A stretch of DNA of 6,673 nucleotides from Bacillota bacterium (GTDB lineage: Bacteria; Bacillota; Clostridia; Clostridiales; Clostridiaceae): positions 1-6,673 of the forward strand of contig JAUZPH010000202.1 of assembly GCA_030706065.1 (NCBI GenBank), read 5' to 3'. This document shows positions 1-5,574 of this stretch, piece after piece. The notes under the pieces are model-generated. The model saw only the letters and a list, made by a program, of their open reading frames with translations, did no database searches and was not told the origin of the DNA. The first letter of the stretch is position 1. Each line of letters starts with the position of its first letter. The position numbers and the translations under genes were made by a program.

Positions 1-35
1 TATTGGCCAGTATCCTTTTAGTTTTTTAATTAGTA

Positions 36-64
36 TTGATTTTATATTGTCGATGTGTTAAATT
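36..64 (+). promoter_or_regulatory. Possible sigma-A promoter upstream of the pantothenate operon
   Basis: TTGATT (36-41) and TAAATT (59-64) are separated by 17 nt, the optimal spacing, but each matches the consensus hexamer at only four of six positions. If used, the transcript would begin near 71 and have a leader of about 135 nt containing the dyad at 130-152. A weaker alternative -10 (TATATC, 123-128) lies just before that dyad but has no good -35. In such AT-rich DNA chance matches are common, so this is tentative. Confidence 0.3.
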
Positions 65-129
65 TTCCTTGTGGGTGGCATCGTAAGAGCTGCACCAAAT
101 TATTTATGTGATTTTTTATGCTTATATCC

Positions 130-152
130 TTGGAACGTTAAACTCGTTCCAA
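130..152. promoter_or_regulatory. Perfect 8-bp inverted repeat, operator or leader hairpin
   Basis: TTGGAACG (130-137) and CGTTCCAA (145-152) are exact reverse complements around a 7-nt centre (TTAAACT). It lies 54 nt before the start of the first operon gene. No T-run follows on either strand, so it is not a typical intrinsic terminator. A regulator-binding site for the pan operon or a leader RNA hairpin are the likely readings. The spacing differs from the GAAC-N4-GTTC LexA/DinR box of Firmicutes, and I do not recognise the regulator. Confidence 0.5.
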
Positions 153-193
153 AATGTGAATGAGACATATTTCTATTCAGGTACACTTCTCAT

Positions 194-208
194 GGAGGTG
201 ATACTATA
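194..208 (+). promoter_or_regulatory. Shine-Dalgarno and AUA start codon of the DUF2520 gene
   Basis: GGAGG (194-198) is followed after 7 nt by ATA (206-208), which opens the frame encoding the nucleotide-binding loop. Between the in-frame stop TGA at 161-163 and the GTG at 281 there is no ATG, GTG or TTG in this frame. The GTG at 281 would remove the whole GxGxxG loop and has no SD. The ATG at 192 is in another frame and gives only five codons before TAA (207-209). AUA is therefore the best start, or an ATG altered by one base (mutation or sequencing error). Confidence 0.65.
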
Positions 209-1048
209 AGAATTGGGTTTATCGGTGCAGGGAAAGTCGGTTTTTCCCTTGGTAAATTTTTCACAGTCACCAATTTAAACGTGCGCGGTTATTACAGCCG
301 TTCTGAGGCTTCTGCCCGTGAAGCTGCCGAATTTACAAATACGGCATATTTCAGAGAGGTCCAGGATTTAATCAAAAATAGTGATATCATATTTATTACC
401 GTGCCTGATGATGAAATATTTAGTGTCTATTCAAGTATAAAAAACAATTCCCTGAACGGAAAGATTCTCTGCCACTGCAGCGGAAGCCTCTCTTCTAACA
501 TCTTTTCCGGCATAGATGATTTTGATGCATTTTCTTATTCAATCCATCCCATATTTCCTATTTACAATAAATACGAAAGCTATAGATATTTAAAGGATGC
601 CGTGTTTACCATAGAAGGCCATCCTCGATTTTTAAACGCTCTGACAGAGTTATTTGAGCGCTGTAAAGTAAAAATCCTGCCCATACAGCAGTCTGACAAA
701 AGGCTGTATCATCTTGCGGCAGTAACAGTAAGCAATCTCTTTCTTGCCCTTGTAAAACGGAGCTGTGGATATCTGAAGCAGTATGGCTTCAGCGAGGAGG
801 AAGCCCTCCAGGCCCTTTATCCCCTGATGCTTTCCAATATAAACAATGCTCTGGATAAAGGTGTTCTAAACGCCTTGACCGGCCCTGCCGAAAGGGGCGA
901 CCTGAATACAATAGCAGGACATATTGATGTGATCCCTGCTGAACACAGGTCTGCGTATAGGGACCTTACACGAGAACTCATATCAATGGCTGAAGAAAAG
1001 AACCCGAACAGAGATTACTCTTCTCTGGAAGAATATTTAAAAGGGTAG
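206..1048 (+). CDS. Rossmann-fold / DUF2520 protein, probable ketopantoate reductase (PanG-like)
   Basis: This is predicted to be a cytosolic NAD(P)H-dependent reductase, most likely converting ketopantoate to pantoate, the step between PanB and PanC. Read from the ATA at 206 it has 280 residues. The N-terminal Rossmann domain opens with an IGFIGAGKVG loop (residues 3-12, GxGxxG), then YYSRS (29-33), TVPDDE (65-70) and HCSGSL (90-95). The C-terminal helical DUF2520 part shows HP (114-115), YHLAAV (168-173) and TGPAERGD (225-232), all typical of this family. It leads the panBCD cluster and no classical panE is visible. From memory, a reductase named PanG, described in Francisella with a homologue in Enterococcus faecalis, is of this kind. 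Function is inferred from family and context. The product could be another oxidoreductase, but the location argues for pantothenate synthesis. The start codon is unusual (see the separate entry). Confidence 0.85.
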   Translation: MRIGFIGAGKVGFSLGKFFTVTNLNVRGYYSRSEASAREAAEFTNTAYFREVQDLIKNSDIIFITVPDDEIFSVYSSIKNNSLNGKILCHCSGSLSSNIFSGIDDFDAFSYSIHPIFPIYNKYESYRYLKDAVFTIEGHPRFLNALTELFERCKVKILPIQQSDKRLYHLAAVTVSNLFLALVKRSCGYLKQYGFSEEEALQALYPLMLSNINNALDKGVLNALTGPAERGDLNTIAGHIDVIPAEHRSAYRDLTRELISMAEEKNPNRDYSSLEEYLKG

Positions 1049-1084
1049 ATACTTTTATATCTTTATATTTTGGGAGGAATTCGA

Positions 1085-1912
1085 ATGAAAAATACATCAG
1101 TGACCTTTAGGGAAGCTAAAAAAACCAGTAAAAAATTAACAATGCTTACAGCCTATGATTATTCCATGGCAAAGCTGATTGATGAGTGTGAAATAGATGC
1201 CATACTTATCGGGGATTCACTGGGTATGGTATGTCTGGGCTATCCCGATACTTTGAGTGTAACTATGGAGGACATGATTCATCATACAAAGGCAGTATCA
1301 CGAGGAGCGAAGAATGCTCTCATCGTCGCCGACATGCCCTTTATGTCCTATCAAACCTCTGTGTATGATGCGGTATATAATGCAGGAAGACTTGTGAAAG
1401 AAGGCCATGCACAGGCAGTAAAGCTTGAAGGCGGCGCAGCGGTTATTGAACAGATCAGGGCAATCGTAAATGCTTCCATTCCGGTAATGGGACACCTGGG
1501 CCTGACCCCTCAGTCCATAAATGCCTTTGGCGGCTTCAAGGTACAAGGCAAGAGCGAGGAGGCAGCAAGGAAGCTCATAGAAGACGCGCAAAAAATAGAA
1601 GAGGCTGGAGCCTTTGCGATAGTACTGGAATGTGTGCCTGCCAGGCTGGCAGAGCTGATATCTTCCAGGATAAGTATTCCAACTATTGGAATAGGTGCAG
1701 GAAAGGGCTGCGACGGACAGGTGCTCGTATATCAGGACATGCTTGGTATGTTTTCCGATTTCAAGCCTAAATTTGTGAAGCAGTATGCAGCCATAGGGGA
1801 TATCATGAAGGGAGCCATCAGGAACTACATAGCTGAGGTTCAAGACTCCGTGTTTCCTTCTCAGGAGTACGAATTTAAGATAGATGAAACCGTGTTGGAA
1901 AAACTTTATTAG
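1085..1912 (+). CDS. panB: 3-methyl-2-oxobutanoate hydroxymethyltransferase (PanB)
   Basis: PanB transfers a hydroxymethyl group from 5,10-methylene-tetrahydrofolate to alpha-ketoisovalerate, giving ketopantoate, the first committed step of pantothenate synthesis in the cytosol. The 275-residue product is near the usual family length (264 in E. coli) and is a single TIM barrel. Metal and substrate residues are present: D44 in IGDSLGM, D83 in VADMPF, E115 in KLEGG, and the catalytic glutamate E182 in LECVP. PVMGHLGLTPQS (133-144), GGFKVQG (149-155) and the IGIGAG loop near the C-terminus are also diagnostic. The ATG at 1085 is chosen because GGGAGGA (1072-1078) precedes it by 6 nt. An upstream in-frame TTG at 1070 would place the SD inside the gene. 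It begins 36 nt after the DUF2520 gene, consistent with co-transcription. Confidence 0.97.
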   Translation: MKNTSVTFREAKKTSKKLTMLTAYDYSMAKLIDECEIDAILIGDSLGMVCLGYPDTLSVTMEDMIHHTKAVSRGAKNALIVADMPFMSYQTSVYDAVYNAGRLVKEGHAQAVKLEGGAAVIEQIRAIVNASIPVMGHLGLTPQSINAFGGFKVQGKSEEAARKLIEDAQKIEEAGAFAIVLECVPARLAELISSRISIPTIGIGAGKGCDGQVLVYQDMLGMFSDFKPKFVKQYAAIGDIMKGAIRNYIAEVQDSVFPSQEYEFKIDETVLEKLY

Positions 1913-1940
1913 TCGACTTGCAGAAAGGGGAGCTTATAAG

Positions 1941-2795
1941 ATGAAAATAATTCATAATATAAAGGATTTGCGCCAGGAAATGAGCAGTTGGAGAAAGGAA
2001 GGACTGTCCATTGGTTTTGTCCCAACCATGGGTTACCTTCATGAGGGCCACGGCTATTTGGTTAAGAGGGCCAGCAGCGAAAATGACAGAGTTGTGGTAA
2101 GTATATTCGTAAATCCTATTCAGTTTGGGCCTTCCGAAGACTTCGAGAAATATCCCAGGGACATGGAAATGGACAGTCGCACCGTTGAGGCCTGCGGCGG
2201 CCATGTCATATTCAATCCTTCCGCCGAGGAGATGTACCCCTCAGGCTTTTCAACCCACGTAGACGTATCCGGCCTTACTGAAGGCCTGTGCGGTGCAAAG
2301 AGGCCGGGACACTTCAGAGGAGTCTGTACCGTTGTATCCAAACTCTTCAATATTGTACAGCCGGACAGAGCATATTTTGGTGAAAAAGATGCCCAGCAGC
2401 TGGCAGTTATCAAAAGAATGGTCCGCGATCTGAATATGCCCATTGAAATCGTACCATGTCCTATAATAAGAGAAGAGGACGGACTTGCCAAAAGTTCCAG
2501 AAATACTTATCTTAATCCTGAGGAACGCAGGGCTGCCCTGGTATTGAACAGAAGCCTTACTGCTGCCATAAACCTGATGGAAAATGGAGAAATAAATTCC
2601 TCTAGCATTAAAGCCCGGATAGAAGGTATAATTAAAGCCGAGCCGCTGGCACGTATCGATTATATAGAGATAATAGACAGCGTAACCTTAAACAGTATAG
2701 GTGAAGTTAAGGGCAGCGTACTTGTTGCCATTGCAGTATATATCGGCAAAACAAGACTTATAGATAATTTTACTTTCTCAGGAGGAGACAGATGA
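1941..2795 (+). CDS. panC: Pantoate--beta-alanine ligase (pantothenate synthetase, PanC)
   Basis: PanC condenses pantoate with beta-alanine using ATP, through a pantoyl-adenylate intermediate, to give pantothenate. The 284-residue product has the normal family length. It shows the class I synthetase-like nucleotidyl-transferase signature: PTMGYLHEGH (28-37, HIGH-type motif HEGH 34-37), FVNPIQFGPSEDF (56-68), RPGHFRGV (121-128), FGEKD (146-150), and KSSRN (184-188), the KMSKS-equivalent. The family often has MSSRN here, so K184 is a mild variant. The start is the ATG at 1941 behind AAGGGGAG (1925-1932). An in-frame ATG at 1884 lies inside panB without an SD and would add 19 unrelated residues. 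It follows panB by 28 nt and its TGA overlaps the panD ATG, suggesting translational coupling. Confidence 0.97.
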   Translation: MKIIHNIKDLRQEMSSWRKEGLSIGFVPTMGYLHEGHGYLVKRASSENDRVVVSIFVNPIQFGPSEDFEKYPRDMEMDSRTVEACGGHVIFNPSAEEMYPSGFSTHVDVSGLTEGLCGAKRPGHFRGVCTVVSKLFNIVQPDRAYFGEKDAQQLAVIKRMVRDLNMPIEIVPCPIIREEDGLAKSSRNTYLNPEERRAALVLNRSLTAAINLMENGEINSSSIKARIEGIIKAEPLARIDYIEIIDSVTLNSIGEVKGSVLVAIAVYIGKTRLIDNFTFSGGDR

Positions 2796-3184
2796 TACTA
2801 AATATGCTGAAATCAAAGATCCACAGAGCTGTGGTAACTCAAGCCGAGCTGAATTATGTTGGAAGCATAACCATTGACAGGCTTCTGCTGGATGCCGCCG
2901 GAATATTGGAATACGAAAAGGTAGCGGTAGTTAACATAAACAATGGCGAGAGGTTTGAAACCTATGCCATTGAGGGGGCGGAAGGCAGCGGTATAATATG
3001 TCTCAATGGCGCTGCCGCCAGATGCGCCCAAAAAGGAGACAAGGTCATCATCATGTCCTACTGTCAGATGGAGCCTCTTGAAGCGAAAGAGCATAAACCA
3101 ACGGTAGTTTTCGTGAATGAGGATAACTCCATTCATCAGGTTGCTAACTATGAAAAGCATGGGGAAATTAAGGCAGCAGAATAA
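2792..3184 (+). CDS. panD: Aspartate 1-decarboxylase (PanD), pyruvoyl-dependent zymogen
   Basis: PanD decarboxylates L-aspartate to beta-alanine, the second substrate of PanC. The 130-residue product aligns in register with E. coli PanD. K9 (catalytic), the self-cleavage site G24-S25 in YVGSITID, R54 and T57-Y58 in RFETYAI, and N72-G73-A74-A75 are all present. The protein is expected to cleave itself at G24-S25, leaving a pyruvoyl group on the new alpha chain, and to assemble as a tetramer. The ATG at 2792 overlaps the panC stop (ATGA) and has GGAGGAG (2781-2787) just upstream. M5 (2804) is a possible alternative start, but the E. coli protein carries the same four-residue extension. In many bacteria cleavage needs a PanM/PanZ partner; none is seen here. 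Confidence 0.97.
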   Translation: MILNMLKSKIHRAVVTQAELNYVGSITIDRLLLDAAGILEYEKVAVVNINNGERFETYAIEGAEGSGIICLNGAAARCAQKGDKVIIMSYCQMEPLEAKEHKPTVVFVNEDNSIHQVANYEKHGEIKAAE

Positions 3185-3202
3185 TTATATAAGGAGGCCG
3201 TT

Positions 3203-3883
3203 ATGAGTATTACAGGCTTTATATCGGATTTAGTTCATACACCGCTTTTTAGAGACTTCTCATCGGAAGAGCTGTCAGAGTTTTTTAACAACAGTGATTA
3301 TCTGATAAGCAGCTATTCAAAGGAAGATATTATATTCCTGGAGGATGATACATGCTCGAATTTGAGTATAGTTCTTGATGGCACTGTAGAGATACAAAAG
3401 ATTGATCCATCCGGTAAGGTACTCACGGTGGCTCAATTCAAGCGTGGGGACACCTTTGGCGAGAACCTCATCTTTGGAGATAAAAATGCCTATCCCATGA
3501 CGGTGATTTCAAAATCCAAGTCCAAGGTGTTTCATATCCCAAAGAGTTCCGTGGCTGCTCTCTGTCAAAGGAATACTACCTTCCTGTACCAGTATCTGAG
3601 AACTCTCTCCAACAGGGCAGTTAATTTAAGCTCCAAGTTGAAACAGGTCACTCTGAAGACCATAAGGCAGAAGTTGTGTGAATTCATTTTACAAAAACAT
3701 GAGAGATCCGGCAGTATGGAATTGAACCTGGGAATGTCCAAGAAGGATTTGGCAGACAAGATGGGAGTTCAGAGGCCTTCCCTCTCCAGAGAACTCATAA
3801 AGATGAAAGAGGAAGGTATCATAGATTATGACAAGGACACCATCATTATAAGAGATCTTGAGGCAATAGAAGGGTGCATGTGA
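3203..3883 (+). CDS. Crp/Fnr-family transcriptional regulator
   Basis: This 226-residue cytosolic DNA-binding protein has an N-terminal cyclic-nucleotide-binding-like beta-roll (about 15-120), a dimerisation helix (about 125-150) and a C-terminal Crp-type winged helix (about 150-220). MSKKDLADKMGVQRPSLSRE (178-197) spans the helix-turn-helix. In the effector pocket FGENLIFGDKNAYPMT (85-100) keeps the glutamate (E87) but lacks the arginine Crp uses to bind cAMP phosphate, so cAMP is unlikely. The only cysteines are C51, C121, C159 and C225, which do not form the clustered N-terminal Fnr iron-sulfur motif. The effector could be heme, NO, a metabolite or none. Start: ATG at 3203 with AAGGAGG (3191-3197). 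It lies 18 nt after panD, so it is in the pan operon, and faces the convergent hemerythrin operon. Clostridial Crp/Fnr proteins often control nitrosative or oxidative stress genes; its target here is unknown. Confidence 0.92.
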   Translation: MSITGFISDLVHTPLFRDFSSEELSEFFNNSDYLISSYSKEDIIFLEDDTCSNLSIVLDGTVEIQKIDPSGKVLTVAQFKRGDTFGENLIFGDKNAYPMTVISKSKSKVFHIPKSSVAALCQRNTTFLYQYLRTLSNRAVNLSSKLKQVTLKTIRQKLCEFILQKHERSGSMELNLGMSKKDLADKMGVQRPSLSRELIKMKEEGIIDYDKDTIIIRDLEAIEGCM

Positions 3884-3911
3884 AATGCGCCCTTTACTTG
3901 TCTTTATTTAC
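3870..3911 (+). terminator. Intrinsic terminator of the pan operon, overlapping the regulator stop codon
   Basis: AAGGGTGCAT (3870-3879) pairs with ATGCGCCCTT (3885-3894): 10 bp with one G-U pair and a 5-nt loop that contains the TGA stop (3881-3883). A broken T-rich tract (TTTACTTGTCTTTATTT) follows. The stem is good but the U-tract is interrupted, so termination may be partial. It is the first terminator-like structure after the pan genes. Confidence 0.55.
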
Positions 3912-4044
3912 CTTCATAAAAGATGAATAGTTTTTAAAATATATATTTTATTTTTCATAAGAATATGTTACACTGTGAATATAGTTTATTTTTTAACAAA
4001 CTTTTATTTAGTATTAAGTTGTCTTACATTTACCGGTCAAACTG

Positions 4045-4086
4045 AGTATGCAGGCATTAAATCATACATGCTTTCATACTTTTTTT
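4045..4086 (+). terminator. Weak hairpin with T-run, possible terminator
   Basis: AGTATG (4045-4050) pairs with CATACT (4075-4080) and, inside a 3x3 internal loop, GCAT pairs with ATGC. Seven T's follow (4080-4086). The stem is short and AU-rich, so this is at best a weak terminator. It could stop read-through from the pan operon or end a short transcript from the AT-rich DNA upstream. Confidence 0.3.
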
Positions 4087-4129
4087 ACAAAGTTTTATGG
4101 CGGCAATTCACTGAAAGTTTGGCCTATGA

Positions 4130-4159
4130 TTGTTCAATATATCTGGATATTGATAAAAT
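4130..4159 (+). promoter_or_regulatory. Possible promoter for a small RNA, with an embedded dyad
   Basis: TTGTTC (4130-4135) and TAAAAT (4154-4159) are 18 nt apart; the -10 matches consensus at five of six positions and the -35 at three. The spacer is almost filled by a dyad, TCAATAT (4134-4140) and ATATTGA (4147-4153), around a 6-nt centre, the size and position expected of a dimeric repressor site. Transcription would begin near 4166 and run into the fold at 4199-4274 and the terminator at 4281-4331, giving an RNA of roughly 165 nt. Confidence 0.35.
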
Positions 4160-4198
4160 TAAGACAAACCTTCTTCTTTTGCACCACCCAATACCGTT

Positions 4199-4331
4199 AT
4201 AAGGTCCTGCGGCTACCCGCAGTTCATTGTTTCACCCCATTCCTAATGAGCGCTTAACCGCTGCAGGACTTTATATACCCAGAGGATGTTTATCGGCATA
4301 CTTCACCCGAACATCCTCTTTTATTTTTTTA
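4199..4331 (+). ncRNA. Candidate structured small RNA of unknown class
   Basis: ATAAGGTCCTGC (4199-4210) and GCAGGACTTTAT (4263-4274) form a 12-bp stem with one G-U pair. The enclosed bases contain further local pairings: CTGCGG/CCGCAG (4207-4222, which competes with the inner end of the closing stem), TCATT/AATGA (4224-4249) and AGCG/CGCT (4249-4262). The intrinsic terminator at 4281-4331 follows after 6 nt. The nearest downstream gene is on the other strand, so this is not an ordinary cis-acting riboswitch on the + strand. I compared it mentally with tRNA, SRP, T-box, cobalamin, FMN, purine, THF and c-di-GMP elements and found no match. The reverse complement folds equally well and would lie in the 3' UTR of the DUF438 mRNA, but only the + strand has a U-tract. 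Confidence 0.4.
4281..4331 (+). terminator. Strong + strand intrinsic terminator in the convergent intergenic region
   Basis: AGAGGATGTT (4281-4290) and AACATCCTCT (4310-4319) form a perfect 10-bp stem. CGG/CCG (4294-4296 with 4307-4309) can extend it past a 3-nt bulge. TTTTATTTTTTT follows on the + strand. On the - strand the stem is followed by GGGTATATAAAG, so it should not terminate the DUF438 transcript efficiently. It must serve a + strand RNA arriving from the intergenic region or from pan-operon read-through. Confidence 0.8.
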
Positions 4332-5549
4332 TTCCTCCAAAAGCCTCTTTTCTCCTGAAATCTCCTGTATCGGCTTTATATCCTGAGTGACCTCCAGTGT
4401 CCCGAGAAACTCTCCTTCTTCATTCCTCACTGCGAAATACCTGATAAACACATACCTTGGGCCCATCTTAATCCAGAAATCCTCGTTATCTTTTTTACCG
4501 CTCCTTAAATCCTCTACAACCTTTTCCACAATGTGAACACTGGCCGGCGGATGACAGTTTTGTACAGTTCTTCCTATTACAGCCTTTGTCCTGGCAAAAA
4601 TCCTCTCCTTTCCCTTTGAAAAGTATTTCACTACTCCATCCTTGTCTACAAAGGTTATATCAAAGGGGAGTGTATCCAGCAGCGCACTGATTTCACTGAT
4701 CTTCATTATGCCGGTATCAAACTTTATATACCCCTTTGAGTCTTCATCCGCTGCCTTTTCTTCTTCCCGCTGCTCCACACTTACTCTCACCGGCTTCCAC
4801 CGCCCCGCAGGTTCGGTAATGCAGTAGCCTATTTCGCTGCTCTCCTCCTCAACCTTCAGCCACTCATCCTCACTTAGGGTATCCATACACATTGGAAAGA
4901 GAATATTTTCTTCCTTATATATCATCTCATCTATCCTGGAAATTGTATCCTCTAACCTGGACAGGATGCTTTGTGTGTCCTCGCTTTTGTTAACAAGCAA
5001 TTCCCTGCATTCCTTTATTGCAGCTCTAATTTCATCGTCAACTCCCCACATTACCTTTGGAGGGGCTGTTATGCCATACTTCTCCAGGTAGGGAAACACA
5101 AGGTTCTCCTTCCTGCTGTAATGCTTATCGAGGTCACATAGCATATTCATGTTTTCAATCAGTTTGAATCTCGTATCCTCTTTATCCTCTTTTCTGAAGT
5201 TCTCAAGGTTACCCTTAAGTTTTTCATTGATATAATTTTTCACTGCCTGATTTTCCAGCTTAAAGGTATGCACCGGGTGCCCCGGTGACTGCTCCGGATG
5301 ATGAATCTCCTCTATAGAGCCTTTGAAAACTGCAGCATGAACATCGCATAACCTCTGTATCTCTTCAACAGGCATGCCTTCCTTGATGAGCTGTGCCTCC
5401 ATTTGAGATATCTCCGCAGTGGATACGCCTTGAATCAGCTCCTGGAACCTCTCTCTTACCTCCTCTACACTTTTGCCATTATGAAGTTCCATGATGAGCT
5501 CTTTTAAAACCTTCTGCCTGTATTCGCGATTGTTTATAACCTCACTCAT
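4329..5549 (-). CDS. DUF438 / hemerythrin HHE / PAS domain protein
   Basis: This 406-residue soluble protein is probably a sensor or metal-binding stress protein. Order: DUF438 helical domain (about 10-80); hemerythrin-like four-helix bundle (about 85-235) with GHPVHTFKLEN (90-100), DKHYSRKENLVFP (141-153), MWGVDDEIR (167-175) and YKEENILFP (211-219); and a C-terminal PAS domain (about 285-395) containing GRTVQNCHPPASVHIV (326-341). Several bundle positions carry Asp or Glu where classical hemerythrins have His, so the metal site is likely carboxylate-rich, as I recall for DUF438 proteins. H333 in the CHPP motif is a possible ligand for a PAS cofactor, but this is inference. The start ATG at 5549 has GGAGGG (5556-5561) upstream. 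It lies 25 nt after the smaller hemerythrin gene, so the two form an operon. The exact function is unknown; oxygen or NO sensing is plausible. Confidence 0.93.
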   Translation of the reverse strand: MSEVINNREYRQKVLKELIMELHNGKSVEEVRERFQELIQGVSTAEISQMEAQLIKEGMPVEEIQRLCDVHAAVFKGSIEEIHHPEQSPGHPVHTFKLENQAVKNYINEKLKGNLENFRKEDKEDTRFKLIENMNMLCDLDKHYSRKENLVFPYLEKYGITAPPKVMWGVDDEIRAAIKECRELLVNKSEDTQSILSRLEDTISRIDEMIYKEENILFPMCMDTLSEDEWLKVEEESSEIGYCITEPAGRWKPVRVSVEQREEEKAADEDSKGYIKFDTGIMKISEISALLDTLPFDITFVDKDGVVKYFSKGKERIFARTKAVIGRTVQNCHPPASVHIVEKVVEDLRSGKKDNEDFWIKMGPRYVFIRYFAVRNEEGEFLGTLEVTQDIKPIQEISGEKRLLEE

Positions 5550-5574
5550 TGTCTTCCCTCCAAATAATTATTCC

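Larger units (their letters stand above)
3893..4328. other. Intergenic region without a credible protein gene
   Basis: About 435 bp lie between the Crp/Fnr gene and the convergent DUF438 gene. Two overlapping + strand frames (about 3975-4202 and 4048-4257) lack ribosome sites and known domains and are probably chance. The first half is very AT-rich and includes TAAAATATATATTTTA near 3935-3950. The second half holds a weak hairpin with a T-run (4045-4086), a 20-bp dyad (4134-4153), a branched fold (4199-4274) and a strong terminator (4281-4331). This organisation suits one or two short + strand RNAs better than a decayed protein gene. Confidence 0.6.

Noticed and set aside
71..96. Imperfect hairpin GGTGgCA / TGCACC as a terminator of an upstream gene
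   Set aside because: The stem has only 6 bp with a bulge and the following bases are not a continuous T-run.
130..152. LexA/DinR SOS box, because of GAAC and GTTC
   Set aside because: The half-sites are separated by 9 nt rather than 4.
192..209. ATG at 192 as the start of the DUF2520 gene
   Set aside because: It is in a different frame and reaches TAA after five codons; it overlaps the SD of the real gene.
1298..1843. 181-codon frame antisense to panB
   Set aside because: It is a shadow of the strongly conserved panB coding sequence, without an SD or domain.
2120..2491. 123-codon frame antisense to panC, and a similar one at 1875-2204
   Set aside because: Both mirror codon structure of panC; no start signal and no recognisable protein.
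3975..4257. Two overlapping + strand open frames of 75 and 69 codons
   Set aside because: There is no ribosome site, no recognisable domain, the frames overlap each other and run into the structured element; they look like chance frames in AT-rich DNA.
4199..4274. A tRNA gene, because the fold is 76 nt long and branched
   Set aside because: The closing stem is 12 bp, not 7, and neither strand has a TTCRA T-loop or a proper anticodon arm.
4199..4274. A cobalamin or FMN riboswitch on the - strand, suggested by GGGGTGAAAC-like text
   Set aside because: The B12-box and the RFN core strings are missing, and no gene lies downstream in that direction within a suitable distance.
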